In this document: positions 36,409-49,010 of the stretch, piece by piece
Layout of the letters: each line of letters begins with the position of its first letter
How positions within the stretch are numbered: position 1 is the first letter of the stretch
Origin: Platycnemis pennipes
Taxonomy: Eukaryota; Arthropoda; Insecta; Odonata; Platycnemididae
NCBI GenBank assembly: GCA_933228895.1
Contig: OW121853.1
Coordinates: forward strand, 80,522,645 to 80,586,644
Direction of reading: 5' to 3'
DNA: 64,000 nt
Notes under the pieces: model-generated
Databases searched by the model: none
The model's input: the letters and a program-made list of their open reading frames with translations, nothing else
What the model was told of the DNA's origin: nothing
Translations under genes and position numbers: made by a program

Positions 36409-39400
36409 CTCGCGGCTGAGCTTAAAGCCACCGAGTGCGTCCACCGGGTTGCGGATGGTGGGTCGACCTCTAGATATAGAGGTTAGCTGCGAGATAAGCG
36501 AGTTTACTCGTCGAATAAGCAGTCGTGGACAAAAAGCGACGGCATTCCGAGGGGGTATTGGTCTATCCCTGGGTAAGATAGGCCTCTAAATAATACAGAA
36601 CCTGTGAAGATGCCGTGATTTGGCGACGGGAGGCCGCCAATAATTACGCTTCTCATCACCCGGAGGAGAGGGCAGCAGCTCTTCTTCACATGAGTGAAGG
36701 TGGAGACCACAGTGGTCGGTACAGCGACACTCATTTCACTACAGGCGTGGTAACATTTACTTTAACGGCTGTAGTACTGCGATGTGGAAGGCAAGGGGAA
36801 ACCACCACATTAATATCCCGAGGAGTCGCAGCAACTCCACTCTTTCCTTTATTATCAAGACGTGATGGCACCCTCTCGAGTAAAATATTCCGGAGGTAAA
36901 ATAGTCCCCCATTCGGATCTCCGGGCGGGGACTACCCGAGAGAGTACATCAGTCAAATGTGATACACTTTTTAAGGTAGGAACATGGAACGTGAGATCGC
37001 TTCGGACCTGTGGAAGACTGGAGAACCTGAAGGTAGAAATGCGAAGAATGGACCTCGACGTATTAGGAATCAGCGAAATGAGGTGGCCCGAAGAAGGAGA
37101 CTTTTGGAGTGGAAGCTACAGGATTATACATACAGGATCATTAAATGGTAATGCTGGAGTAGGGATCATGCTCAGAAAGAGCGCCGGAATGCGTGTGAAG
37201 AGCTTCCTGCAGTACAATGAAAGGATAATTATGGTGAAGATCGAGACCAAACCTGTAGATACCGTGGTGATGCAGGTTTACATGCCTACGACTGGCTATG
37301 AAGATGAAGAAGTGGAAGACGTCTACGAAGATATCACGGAAGTTATAAAACAGGTAAGAGGAGAAGAAAACCTAATTATTTTAGGAGACTGGAACGCTAT
37401 CGTCGGCGAAGGTCAAGATGGAAGAATAACTGGAAAATACGGATTGGGAAACCGAAACGAAAGAGGAGAAAGGCTGCTGGAGTTCTGCACTCAACATAAG
37501 TTAGTGGTTGCCAACACATTATTTAAAATCACAACCGCAGAAGATACACATGGAAAATGCCAGGAGACAGAAGAAGATGCCAAATAGACTACATTTTAGT
37601 GAAGCAGAGATTTAGAAACCAAGTGAAGGACTGCAAAAGCTACCCTGGGGAAGACATCGACAGTGACCATAATTTAGTGATGATGAAATGCCATCTAAAA
37701 TTCAAGAAATTGAAGAAAACAAAGAAGAATATATGGCAAGTAGAAAAACTAAAGGAGGCTAAACATCAGCTGGCATTTCAAAAAGCGGTGGGAAACAACA
37801 TAGGAGAGAACCTGAATGAGAAATCAGTGGAAGAGCGTTGGGAAAACATTAAATGTGGACTACAGGAAGCCGCAAAAGAAGTTCTTGGAAGAAGAAAAGT
37901 TGCCAAGCAGAAGCCATGGATCACGGAGGAAGTCTTAGAATTGATTGAAGAAAGAAGAAAGTACAAGAATGCGAAAACTGAAGAAGGGCAGCTCTGCTAC
38001 AAAAGAATAAAGAACGAAATAAGTCGCAAAGCAAGGAAAGCTAGAGAGCTGTGGTTGAAAAATCTTTGCGAAGATGTACAAAGCAACCTTGCACTTGGAA
38101 AGGTGGAAGCGGCCTACAGCATAGTGAGGAACCACTTCAAGGAACGGAGCGCAAGATGCAATGCCGTAAGGGACAAGAATGGAGAAATTTTGATTGAAAA
38201 CGAGGACAAAGTGAAGAGATGGAAAGAATATCTGGAAGAGCTATACAATGGAAAAAATCTCAGCACAAAAGCTATTGAAGAGGAAAGCGAAGTGGAAATA
38301 GATGATATGGGGGCATCAATATTAAGATCGGAATTCGACGCTGCAGTTAGGGATCTTCGGATGAATAAGGCCTCAGGTATTGATAATGTCCCTGCAGAAC
38401 TAATTAAAAATGCAGGAGAGAAGACATTAATTCATCTCTACAAAACCATCTGTGACATGTATTCAACAGGGGAAATTCCAAGGGACTTCGAGAAAAACAT
38501 CATCATTCCTATTCCCAAGAAGAAGAGAGCGGAGAAATGCGAAAATTTTAGGACTATAAGCCTGACGACACATGCATCGAAGATACTGACCAGGATCATC
38601 TACAGAAGAATAGAACGAAAAGCAGAGGAGTTCCTGGATGAAGATCAATTCGGATTCAGGAAAAGTAAGGGTACAAGGGAAGCAATATTGGCCCTTAGGC
38701 TACTTATAGAGAAGAGAATGGAGAAGAACAAACCGACGTTCATTGCATTTGTGGATTTAGAGAAGGCCTTTGACAATGTGGATTGGGATTCAATGCTTGG
38801 AATTCTGAAGGGAATTGGAGTGTCCTACAATGACCGGAGAATTATACACAGTCTGTACAAAAACCAAGTTGCTGTGATTAATACTGGACCCAGCTGTGAA
38901 GAGGCAGGAATAAGGAAAGGAGTGAGACAAGGCTGCGCACTGTCTCCCGTAATTTTTAATGTTTACATCGAGAGAGCCATAAATGAAGTCAAGGAGAAGT
39001 GATCTGGAGTGAAAATCCACGGAGAAACAATCAGTATGCTACGATTCGCTGATGACATAGCTCTCATAGCAGAGACAGAGAAGGAGCTGAATAAGATGCT
39101 AACAACCATGGAAAGGACTATGGCCAGATATCAGCTGAAGATAAATAAGAAGAATACTAAGATATTGGTGTGAAGCAAGAAAGAAGAGGCGAAAACCAAC
39201 GTTAAACTAGGAAATCAGAAACTGGAAGAGGTGACAGAGTTCTGTTACCTGGGAAGCAGAGTAACCAACGATGGACGAAGCAAGAAAGAAATAGTGAGTA
39301 GAATAGCCCAGGCAAAGAGGGCATTGTATCAAAAGAAGAATCTACTTACAGCAGGAAATACAAGCATTGAAGTAAGGAAACAGTTCATCAGAACATACAT

Positions 39401-39821
39401 CTGGAGCATTTTTCTTTACGGCAGTGAATCATGGACGATGACAGCAGCGGAGAAGAAAAGGGTAGAAGCATTTGAAATGTGGTGTTACAGAAGAATGCTG
39501 AAGATTAAATGGATCGACCGAGTGAGTAACGAGGAAGTGCTAAGAAGAGTAGGAGAAAAGAGAAGTCTGCTGACAACTCTAAAAAGAAGAAGGGAAAACT
39601 TAGTCGGTCATATCTTGAGACACGATGGCCTGATGAAGACTATCGTCGAGGGAAAAGTGAACGGGAAGATTGGAAAAGTCAGGCCTCGTATGAGATACAT
39701 GGAACAGGTTGTGAAGAATGTAAAAGAGAAGAATTACGTCACAATGAAAAGGTTGGCCGATAAAAGAATCGAGTGGAAAGCTGCGTCAAACCAATCCTAG
39801 GATTGTTGACCAATGATGATG
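36409..39821 (+). mobile_element. apparently full-length RTE-type non-LTR retrotransposon
   Basis: A 3413-bp unit lies between exact 11-bp direct repeats. It has a GC-richer leader (36,409-36,864), one long coding region (36,865-39,800) and a very short 3' tail, with GGATTGTTGACCAATG followed by TGATGA. A single ORF with apurinic-type endonuclease plus reverse transcriptase, total length near 3.3 kb and a short repeat tail instead of poly(A) fits the RTE clade (proteins often auto-annotated as craniofacial development protein 2-like). The start CTCGCGGCTGAGC follows directly after the duplication, so the 5' end appears complete. Two 5'-truncated relatives of the same 3' end lie at 7000-7292 and 47,722-47,822. 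Confidence 0.88.
36865..39800 (+). pseudogene. RTE-type ORF: endonuclease + reverse transcriptase, lightly damaged
   Basis: The first usable ATG is at 36,865. The endonuclease part has TWNVRSL, ISEMRW, GDWNAIVG and RNERGERLLEFC, then after a frame change at about 37,557-37,587 IDYILVKQRFR and DSDHNLV. The RT part has NKASGIDNVPAELI, IIPIPKKKRAEKCENFRTIS, DQFGFRKSKGTREA, FVDLEKAFDNVDWD, VRQGCALSPVIFNVYIE and LRFADDIALIAE (catalytic FADD). The C-terminal block has CYLGSRVTNDGRSKKEI, YGSESWTM, EAFEMWCYRRMLKIKW and the end WKAASNQS. Inactivating changes seen: the single frameshift, TGA at 39,000-39,002 just before the FADD box, and TGA near 39,171. All key motifs survive, so decay is recent relative to other elements here. 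The enzyme would nick DNA and copy its own RNA at the nick. Confidence 0.9.
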
Positions 39822-39832
39822 AATAGCCTAGT
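39822..39832. repeat. target-site duplication, right copy
   Basis: AATAGCCTAGT, identical to 36,398-36,408, directly after the TGATGA tail of the RTE-type element. Confidence 0.85.
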
Positions 39833-40009
39833 TATTAATTAAATATGGGGTGAGACAGATTAGAAGAGATACGCTTTCCACTTATATTTACATGTAGAAA
39901 ATAGGAAAGTTTGCAGCGCCACTTGTGGCTAAAGTGAAGGTGCTAATTAGATATACATAGGTAGAATTTTTCGGCAATCGTAGAAGGGTGAACATAAACA
40001 CGGCGTTGG

Positions 40010-40110
40010 TATTAGGCTACCCTTAGATAAAGGGTACGAAGTGGCCCACGGTTAAACGTCCCATTCGACGGACAGAGTACTCCACTTGAAAATATTCTCC
40101 ACACAGCACT
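40010..40110 (-). mobile_element. SINE body fragment
   Basis: On minus it reads GAGTACTCTGTCCGTCGAAT followed at once by GGGACGTTTAACCGTGGG, the conserved body motif of the SINE copies at 15.9-16.2 kb and 55.6-55.7 kb. The tRNA-like head is not recognisable here, and the hairpin right arm found at 16.2 kb is absent. Confidence 0.5.
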
Positions 40111-43100
40111 CATGTATATGGACCCGTAGAACAATGAAGCTCTGCCATTGTCAGATTTAGCAACCGGTCCCTGGGATAGGAAGCCATCACTCTAGCCTCC
40201 CCAACAAACCTTATATCCCCTATCTTCCCCACCTTTACCTGTAGACGTCCACGTGCTAAATCGCAAATTTCGAAGTAACTGTCAATTATTGATTTTAATT
40301 TGCCAATTAAATTACAAACTACAGCGAATATCGAGATTCACCCACAAACTCTGATTCCTTACTCTAAATAGCTCTAATATCTAGTAAAAATCCTTGTTGT
40401 CCCAAAAACTCATGAATTATTATTTCAACAAATGGCAAAATTTTACGACTAGGCATGAAACTGGCAAGTAACGAATAAATCTAAAATGTATTTTCTTAAT
40501 GAGCATGTTGACGTTATATTACGGCAGGTGCCAGTGAAAATTTTCATTAAAGTTAACCAAAAATTAGATTCCATAGCTGCACACAAGCCACAGCAGCTTG
40601 CATTTTGGCAAATAGAGGACTGAATGTAACTACAGTGTATTCTTCTAATGGTAAAAGTGAAAAAACCTGATAAACATTTTCGTAATAACCTCTTCAGGCG
40701 TAGCTTTAGTTAGCATCATTCTCTTCTCTAACGATGTACCATCTAAGGCGACATGATTTTCTATATTCAACATGTACCTGGGAAGTTGGATTGAATTACG
40801 GTAGGCTAAAATGCTTTCTTATTTCCAGAAGATACAATAAAAATACCTATAAGACAAACAGTGCTATCAGTTTTATTCACAGCACACGTATACAGCGAAT
40901 AAAAGAAGGGAAATGAAGGAAATATAAAAAGGTGGAATTTGGAAGTCTTCCAGGACTCCTGACAAAGAAGTTGGAAAAAAATGTGAGAAAAGGTTTGTGA
41001 TCAATTGAACACATGCATTTTTAAGAGATGGGCATACCAAAATATGGTCAACATTGCGGAGGCAGTATATTTTCAACGACTAAAACAACAACAATATGAA
41101 GAAATGAATGAGAATGAGTGGGTATCAGAAGACAAAAATAGAAAAAATTTTAAATAGTATAACGAGAGTATTTTATGGATGAAATGTATTACCAATATAA
41201 AGTGAAAATGGAAGAAAATAAATATTTCGTTTTGTTACTCATTTAGAGCCTGACCTCCAACTACAATCACTCAAAGCCAAATGATTTGGAAAACCCGATA
41301 TCTACTGGGAGAGCAGAAATTTGAAATTTAAAATATATTTCAAAATTTTTAGAAGAGCACATTTCTGGAGAGACTATACTGCAACAGCCTCACAAATTCA
41401 CCTAACGATCACATACAAACCGAACTAATAGAGAAAAAGTCTTCAAAAATCATTTTACAATAAAATCTTAGCAAGATGAAAATATGACTCAAATGGATAG
41501 TGCATCCAAATCGGTAGTCCCTTAGTGCCTTAAAGACTTAAGAACCCATGGTTTTCACCTAATGAGAATCCTGTAGTAAAGTATTCACGGCACCCATGAA
41601 CACTCGGAAAAGATTTACTTTACATCTAACGTGTTTGCACGTTTTCCTTTGTTTCTTAAACAAATTCTAAAAATACATTCCATTATTCATCATACTACTC
41701 TAATTTTTACATTCTACATTCTAACCTCCTTGGTTAATGCCAAAAAAATTGTTGTACCGACTCAAGTAATGTATTTCTGTTTGAGTCACTCCCTACGACA
41801 GCCTTCCTTTTCTTCTTTTGCTTCCCTTGTCTTCCCTGCTCATTACTTAGAAATAAATCTACCCTGCGTAATGCCCTGAGAGCCAACGCGAGGGTGTGCG
41901 GCAGGGGGTGAAGGTCACCCAACATGTACCATTTACAATTAAGCAATTAAGAGCTATCAAGACCTGCTGGCATGTAAATTCCATACATCCTATTAGCGGT
42001 AAAGAGTGGAAGGAAGCGCACAGGCCGCTGATTTGGAAATCATTCTTGAGTACGACTTTCCGATTAGAGATCAGTTTCTTTGGCAGCTGTTGAGGAGGTG
42101 GAGGATTTCTTCACACGCTATACGGGGGCTAACATTTCGTCCCAAGGAGGTAAGCAACTCGGAGATCAGGATACAGCGCTGATTCTATTGAGGGTATTGA
42201 CTATTTCCCACGCCATCTCCCACGTGGATATTCAAGAAAGGGATATCCAAGTCTTGTGCTTCACTAGAGTAATGGTAGGCAAGATCTGACGCATGACGCA
42301 CTATTAGGGACAGCAAGAGATTGTAGCGAAGGTACGGACTGAACTTGGAATGAACATTCACCGTGATAAATGGCCTTTAGGAGAGTATTAATGATGTACT
42401 AATGAATAGTGACGATACACTCAGCACAGATGCCAAGAAAAGACTGCTAAAGTTTGATAGAGGGAGATATTTTGAATGGCAAAAAATCGTGGACGTTTGC
42501 GGAGGACATGGAATAGTAACAACCTCACTGCGACAAGTTGACTCGGAAAAGCAGGACTTAGGATCAGAACATTTGCAGAAACAAGCGATTAATTACCATG
42601 AAGAAATATTTGGTTGTACGTTGTTAATAGAAAAATATCCTTGGAAAAAAACACGTTTATCTGAAAGCATGAAGAAATTTTTTTCTCATGATCAGTTTAT
42701 AATTTTTCGAATCACTTTATATTTCTTTTCTATTTTCCGAAGTTATTTCCTAAGCCTGTAAAGCGAACAAGGTACTATATCGATGGAGGCAGGCAATACT
42801 TGGTGAAAAAAAGTTGCATTGAACATGTTAAGAAAAGCAACTTTGTACAATTCCAAAATTATAATTTATTTTACCGATCGATTTCAACTTCTGGGCGTCA
42901 TCGACACCTCGATTTGATTTTTGGAGTTGATTTGTGCCTTGACAATGACGCTCAGACGTCGAATTTCATAGGTAAAATAAAATATAATTGTGGAAGCGAA
43001 CGAGGTGCTTCTATCGCTCGCAACGGATACGACATGCGTAAATGATGCTTCGCTTACGCATTCAGCTGTTGATGATTCCTAGTAGAAACCACGAAAGATT

Positions 43101-43959
43101 CATCTTTTACCGGTCTACTTCGACTCCAGCTCCGAAGACCCCTTGATTGCAACACTCACTTGAAGACGAAACCTACATGTGTCAAGACGACTCAGCAGTT
43201 GAAGCACTGATAGTGTCGGGTTTCTTTATTCCTTGGAGAAAGACTGAGAATTCGGTGGTTAGAAGGTAACCACGAGTACATAATAGGCAGAAGACAGGCG
43301 AACACATTTCGAAGTTGACGTTTGGTCAAAGTGATAACAATTAGTGGAGTTGAGACGCTTGTTGTGTCCCATGAAATAGCAGTATGATGCCGAAAACTTA
43401 TGGGATTCAGATCAACTCTTGCTTTCGTGTACAATTTTCTCTCACAGATTCGAACCCGAAACATTCGGCCACAGATCATGTTCCTTATAATTCCTTTGAT
43501 GAATGGTACCAAGATATATGATGCAAGAGCTTAGCTCACAAAATGTAGAGGAATCTTTAGCGTGGCTGATTCTTACAATGACACACTTCGATGACTACAA
43601 AGCCTTTTTCAAAGTCATTCATTTTATCTTGTGATAGGCATTATTTGCTCTAGTAACACATGGTATTGTTTTAGCTTTAGTTATTCTATTTGAATATTTC
43701 CATGCGAATATTTGAAAAGGTATTTCTGGACATAAATAATATCAATTAGATAATTAGGTGGTGAAAAGTAAGAATTTTCAATTTACCGATAACGCAGTGG
43801 TGAACATGGAAATCATAGCACAAACTATAAATAATTTTTAAATGATGACAATGAAGCGATCTAAAACTGGTCTGACGCATAGCAATTGGAATTAAAGTTG
43901 AAAAAATGTGTAGAAGGCAATGAAGTACATGATGATTTCAGAATAAGTGTGGCAATATA
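40111..43959. other. no recognisable gene
   Basis: AT-rich with scattered short frames. The frame at 42,402-42,761 (119 codons, ATG start) has a varied composition including KRLLKFDRGRYFEWQKIVD, but matches nothing I know and no exon structure is apparent. It could be a fragment of an unrecognised element or chance. Confidence 0.3.
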
Positions 43960-44330
43960 AATGTAGAGCTCGAGAATGGGTGAGAATGAAGAGGGCAGGG
44001 AAAATAATTCCGGTGGAAAAATGCGAAAGTCGTATAGCGGATGTTTCAAACCAGGAAAGGCACATGAGAGAAACGGACAGGACTCGAGATAGAGGAAAAA
44101 GATGGGTAAGAGAGGTAAAGGGAAAGGAGAGAGAGGATCGAAAAGGCTTGGGATAGAAAAAGGGAGCAGATGCGACCGTGGGGCCCAGTCTAGGGAGGGG
44201 GGCAGGAAGGAGACGCGTTCGTTGGCCCCAGGAGGCAAGAGAAAGGAGGGTCAACAAGGGCGTGGAAGAGGGCTGGGGGTGGTGGGAGTGCGGGGGCGGA
44301 AGAGGGGTTGGGAATAAGGCGGGGTGTGGG
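43960..44330 (+). repeat. polypurine low-complexity island (G/A-rich on +)
   Basis: G/A-rich on +, becoming very G-rich at about 44,180-44,330 (GGGCTGGGGGTGGTGGG-type runs). Overlapping frames on both strands are compositional. A C/T-biased stretch follows at about 44,660-44,790. Confidence 0.55.
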
Positions 44331-47300
44331 CAGCCATAGGGGTGGTGTGCATGGGGACTCCACCCTCACATACACAGAGAGAGCATAAAGTCTTCCCGAG
44401 TCTTTTCAGAAAGAGAGAGACTTCTTGGAATGGAGGCAGGAGCCTCTTTTTCTCCTGTGAGCAGACGTGCTCATGTGTGCGGGCGAGCGCGTATGCGTGT
44501 GACTGAGCACAACGAAGGAAAGCCCGGGAAGAAAAATCGAGAAGGTACCGCGTAGGTATGGAAAAGAGAGGAGAGCGAAAAGAAGCGACGAAGAAAGAGG
44601 ACAGGACGATGCACAAGGCAAAAGGACGGGTGGCAGGGGATACCGTAGAGGTTAGGCAAAATCTAAAACTCTTCACTCTTTATTTTTCCTCGAAAAAATT
44701 TGGCCAAACTTTTCCATGAGCGGAAGTCCCTGGACCCTGGCGCTTCCTATCCACTCTCCCTTCTTCTTCCTCCACCCTCGGCTGCTTTCACGTCCCGACT
44801 TAACTTCGAATCCCGCTTGCGTAAGGGGGAAAGAGGAGAGAGTTTCAGGGTATAATGTTCAATTCTCTCCGTTGTCTGTCACAGTAAATGCCGACAAGCC
44901 GAGTGAAATCAAATGGACTGGATGAATTTCAAAGAAATAGCTGCTTATCTCTCTGCTGGAGAATTTCGGTTATTAATTTTTTAGTGATTACCAATGTAAT
45001 TGAAGAAGAATTTTATGCCTGCAAAAGTTGGAACAATACACCTTTAAGCATAGAAATGATGCAAGGCAGACTAGTTTTCATCCAATGGCCATCATTTACA
45101 AGAAACATGGGATTGTGAAATTACTGTGAGAGCGTTTTTGTTGTTCTTATTTTTTGTGGAAGTTTAATGATCAATATTTATACGCCGTTGACAATGATGT
45201 TTATGAATTACCAATATTAATGATAAAGTCAAACTGATTAATAAAACAAATTGCTATGCTATCCACCAGGATACCAGGATCCCTAATACCTATTTTTTTT
45301 ATCAAAGCAATGTAAACTTATGAAATTGAAACGCCACACTCAATGAAACACTAAAATTCGTCAGTACTAGAGCCCACAGCGATTTCTTTTACCCTTGAGC
45401 GTAAAAAAAATGAAAAATGCCATTTTTGGAGTTTCGACCACCGGTGGTGGAAAAGAAGACAAGCATGTAACACCGTCGACCAGCAGAAGCACCAACGAGA
45501 ATGTGAAACTTGGGAATTTATGACTTGGCTTTTTCAACCAGAATAAACGCGAAATGAAACGCGTTTCACTCGTCAACACTTTCCGAGGGATTTAACGAGC
45601 TGAAAATCCGTAACAATCACAATCGCAGAATACGCGACATGCTAAAGTGCATTTTAAGGCAAATTATCCGCGAGTGTGAGAGTACTTAACGCTCCTGAAA
45701 AAGTGATTCTGCCTCAAGAGGCTGGGATTCTCTCGGCTGGAAATTTTAACAAGTGCGCGTTCGTTTTACACTGGCGTCCTTCCGGTATATCTCAATGCCG
45801 AGTTTCACTCGGTCGCAGCAGATTAATGATGTTGGGTTGGCCTGCGATTTAAAAAAAGCCACAGCAAAAATACGCGATAAATTAAAAACGAGGGATATCA
45901 ATTCAGGATTAAGAGAGGAATTTCCATTAACAAGATGAATCTGTTTCTTTGGAAATAGAAAGGGAAAACGGAAAAAGTGAACAAAAAAAATAAATCCACA
46001 AGGATGGGCAGACGGCAAGATTTATGTATGATTTCCTGAAGCAGGAGAACAAAACAGATGGGCGCACTAATAGTATGAATTTGCGGAGGATTGGAAAGTC
46101 AAAAGGAGGCAGAAAGGTGTGGACTTAAGAACTTTTTCTCGAGATGGAGAAAACGCTAAACAAACAAATGAGGATAAAAAGTTCAGGCACGTCTTCTTCC
46201 TCTCGGGTTACTTGCCAACCGAGCGATTCCCCCCCGACTACCTTCCTTGACTCCGACCTCTGAAGTCTTCCTCGGACGGTGGGGCAGTTTCTTTGCAAGC
46301 GGATAATGGAAATAGCAAATGGGTTACCGACATAGAGCAAGGGGCGAGGAAGAGGTGGAGATTGAGAGGGGGATGTAAGTTTACATTGTTTCTTAATTCA
46401 AGTCCTAACATACACTCATCTGCCACAGGAATATTACGAGGTCACCGCTTCGGAGCGGGTAGCAAGAGCACGCAGAGACAGGGAAGCACTAATGTAGTTT
46501 TTTTAAAAAATGATCGCTTGCCATCACAGTCTTATCTGCTGGCTGGCCGGCTCCCAGCTTCTCGGGTATTAAGCAAGACATGAAGTGGTACTTACGGCTA
46601 GGACCGAGTAAATATCGGATGGGAGGGGTACGGAGAGTGCGGAAGAATAAGCTAGGATAAGGAAATGAGACTATGAGGAGTATCCCTAAAGATAATGAAG
46701 GGGAACAGAAAGGGGGGAGAGCCACAGGAAAGGAAAAAGGAAAACGCGCTCCTACGATAAACGCCCTATCTCCACCAAGATTCCAAGATCCTTTCTATCC
46801 GACGCTTCAAGACGAAGGAGAATCGTAGTAAGCTAAATGTAGCGAATTCCCACTCAACGCCTCGCATAGAGGGAACTCCACGAAGCTAATTATGTAATTC
46901 GTAACATAAGACCTTCCGTTGACGTAGGGTAGAGCGGTTCACGTAACACTTCCGATAGCTAAAAGTACCGAGTTTGTAGCGCTGACTTTTATCGCCATGG
47001 ATAATTCCATTAACACCGAAAATGTGAGTAGGAAAAGCAAAGAATCCTTTCCAAATTATGTCACCGACGAAGTAAGAGATCCATTTGCCGAATAGCTTAC
47101 TAAACAACAAAAGAGCTGTAAAAGCTGTCTTGATGCGCATCCTAAGCGTAGTTCCGTCTAAATTAACTTTCATAAACACATAATAAATTGAAGCGTTATT
47201 CCTTGGCGATACTCACAGCTTAAGAGGTTTAAAAATCAAACAAAATGTTAGTTCATATGGAATTACTAACGAACTACATTAAACATGACTATACCCAAAA

Positions 47301-47721
47301 TGCGCCACAACTCAGGATATCAAGAAACGAAATGAAGACACAGAGTTTCCTTGGGAAAAATATCATTAAAAGGTGGGGAAACTGATAGACAACATTTAGC
47401 GCAATAGGAAGAAATTTATGCTGAGTCCATCTGATGTACATGACCATAAAACCAACAGCAAAAAGCACGCTATCATGTACGGTTGATTACAGATTACATT
47501 GTTACTATTAATAGCCAGAAAATGGCGTAAGAATTTCACAGAATGGATGGACAGAATGAAATTGCTGGGAGATGAAATACAAGTCTAATTCATAGGAAAA
47601 TAATGTTGTTACACTTACTTGCAGTGAAGTAACATAGATATCTATCAGTGGTAATGTTTATTCAATATTTTTCAAGGAGAGGTATTTTATGATAGTACTA
47701 CGACAAAAAAATAATATTTAG
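44331..47721. other. no recognisable gene
   Basis: Mixed-composition DNA, with another short purine-rich patch near 46,590-46,745. The frames of 60-140 codons have no recognised domain. Confidence 0.35.
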
Positions 47722-47822
47722 AAAGGAAAGAATCTTGTTCACATTAAGAGGTTAACTGATAAGAGAACTGAGTGGAGATCTGTGTCAGACCAATCTAAGG
47801 ATTGTTGACAGATAATGATGAT
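47722..47822 (+). mobile_element. RTE-type LINE tail, ~100 bp
   Basis: The + frame reads IKRLTDKRTEWRSVSDQS, then AAGGATTGTTGACAGATAAT and a TGATGA run. This aligns with the last ~100 bp of the element at 36.4-39.8 kb (MKRLADKRIEWKAASNQS). It is a very short 5'-truncated copy and has diverged more than the 7-kb copy. Confidence 0.75.
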
Positions 47823-48934
47823 AGTTTCAAGCTGACAAGATTGAGTATCAACAACTCGTACCACTATCACGTATATGGACACTTGAAATTAAGTTTGTCA
47901 GTGGGGTGTATGTCACGAACAAAAAGGGTTTCCCTCCATGAATGTAATTCCGAGGGGGTTAAGTGCTTTTGGCGTTTCAATTCCCACAGCCACAAGGCAA
48001 TGTGCTCAATCGCCCTTTATTGATAGCACCCGACCAAGTGGCGCCGGCTCCGGCGGACAAAAAGAGCGAGCACTCAGAATTGCACAAGGGCACACCCCTA
48101 AAAAGCATAGGCTTCTTATGACATAGATTACTACACATACTGCTTTGTTTCCCTTCACGCGGTTTACACCTTAAGCACACTGCGTTCACGCCTGCCGGAG
48201 AGATTTTAGCACGAATGCATTTAATCGCTGAGAGCGTACAGAAACGGAAATGCCGACTGCACGTCTAATTGGAATCAGCCGAATGAACTTATGGATGATA
48301 TGACAACTATTAAAGACCAATAGTTGTTCAGGAGTTGATTTTATTTTGTTACCAACCATACCTATATGGCTTTTGCACATGCGTTTTTGATCAAACTCAG
48401 GGAGAGATAGAGAGCAACAATTTATTTATTCGCAAAAGGCTTTCGCTCAAAGCGTACGCATTAAAGCATAAAACCCTACGCTTTTCAGACTCTTTGGTTT
48501 AACCACAAAGTGAAAAAACTAGCAGAGGTTAATTACACGGCTAAGAAAAGGAAGATAAATTACTATTGAAAACTACTAAATGCTACTAAAATTACTCCTT
48601 ACCTCTAAGATGCAGTTAAATTGGATTTATAAAAAAAATCGACATTTTAAGAAGAAATTGATTTTCTTTTATGTAGCGGTATTTCGGCTTAGGCGTACAA
48701 AAAAATAGGTCCTTTTGCATCTTTAAGAATAGACGAGATCTTGGGTAGAATTGGGAATTTTTCAGGGAATGGAGGAAGGGCGAAGAGAAACGCAACGCCG
48801 CCATTACTCTGATCTTAATGAAATGCACCAAAGACTCAAGGGTCTAAAGTCCTATTTGACAAACGAAATACTGAAAGAAGAACATAGTGTACTCTCCATG
48901 TAAAGCAGAAAACGTAATACCATTAGAAAATAAC
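47823..48934. other. no feature seen
   Basis: No coding, RNA or repeat similarity was recognised. Confidence 0.3.
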
Positions 48935-49010
48935 CTCTACACCGCTGGGTCTTGAACCCGAGCCCTAGATATGTTAGGCCAATAGTTTAATTATTAGGCC
49001 AACCCGATTC
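48935..49010 (-). repeat. tRNA-like SINE head
   Basis: On minus, the A-box-like TTGGCCTAATAATTAAAC is followed by TATTGGCCTAACATATC and a perfect B-box-type GGGTTCAAGACCC (48,947-48,959), then GGTGTAGAGG and TTATTTTC. This arrangement matches the heads at 6.8 and 16.0 kb. No acceptor stem closes across the unit, so it is not a functional tRNA. Confidence 0.5.

Noticed and set aside
42402..42761. 119-codon frame with protein-like composition
   Set aside because: No family recognised and the C-terminal third degenerates into Phe/Ile-rich sequence; not enough to call a gene.
48935..49010. Functional tRNA gene
   Set aside because: Has a good B box but no closing acceptor stem, and it resembles other SINE heads in the window.
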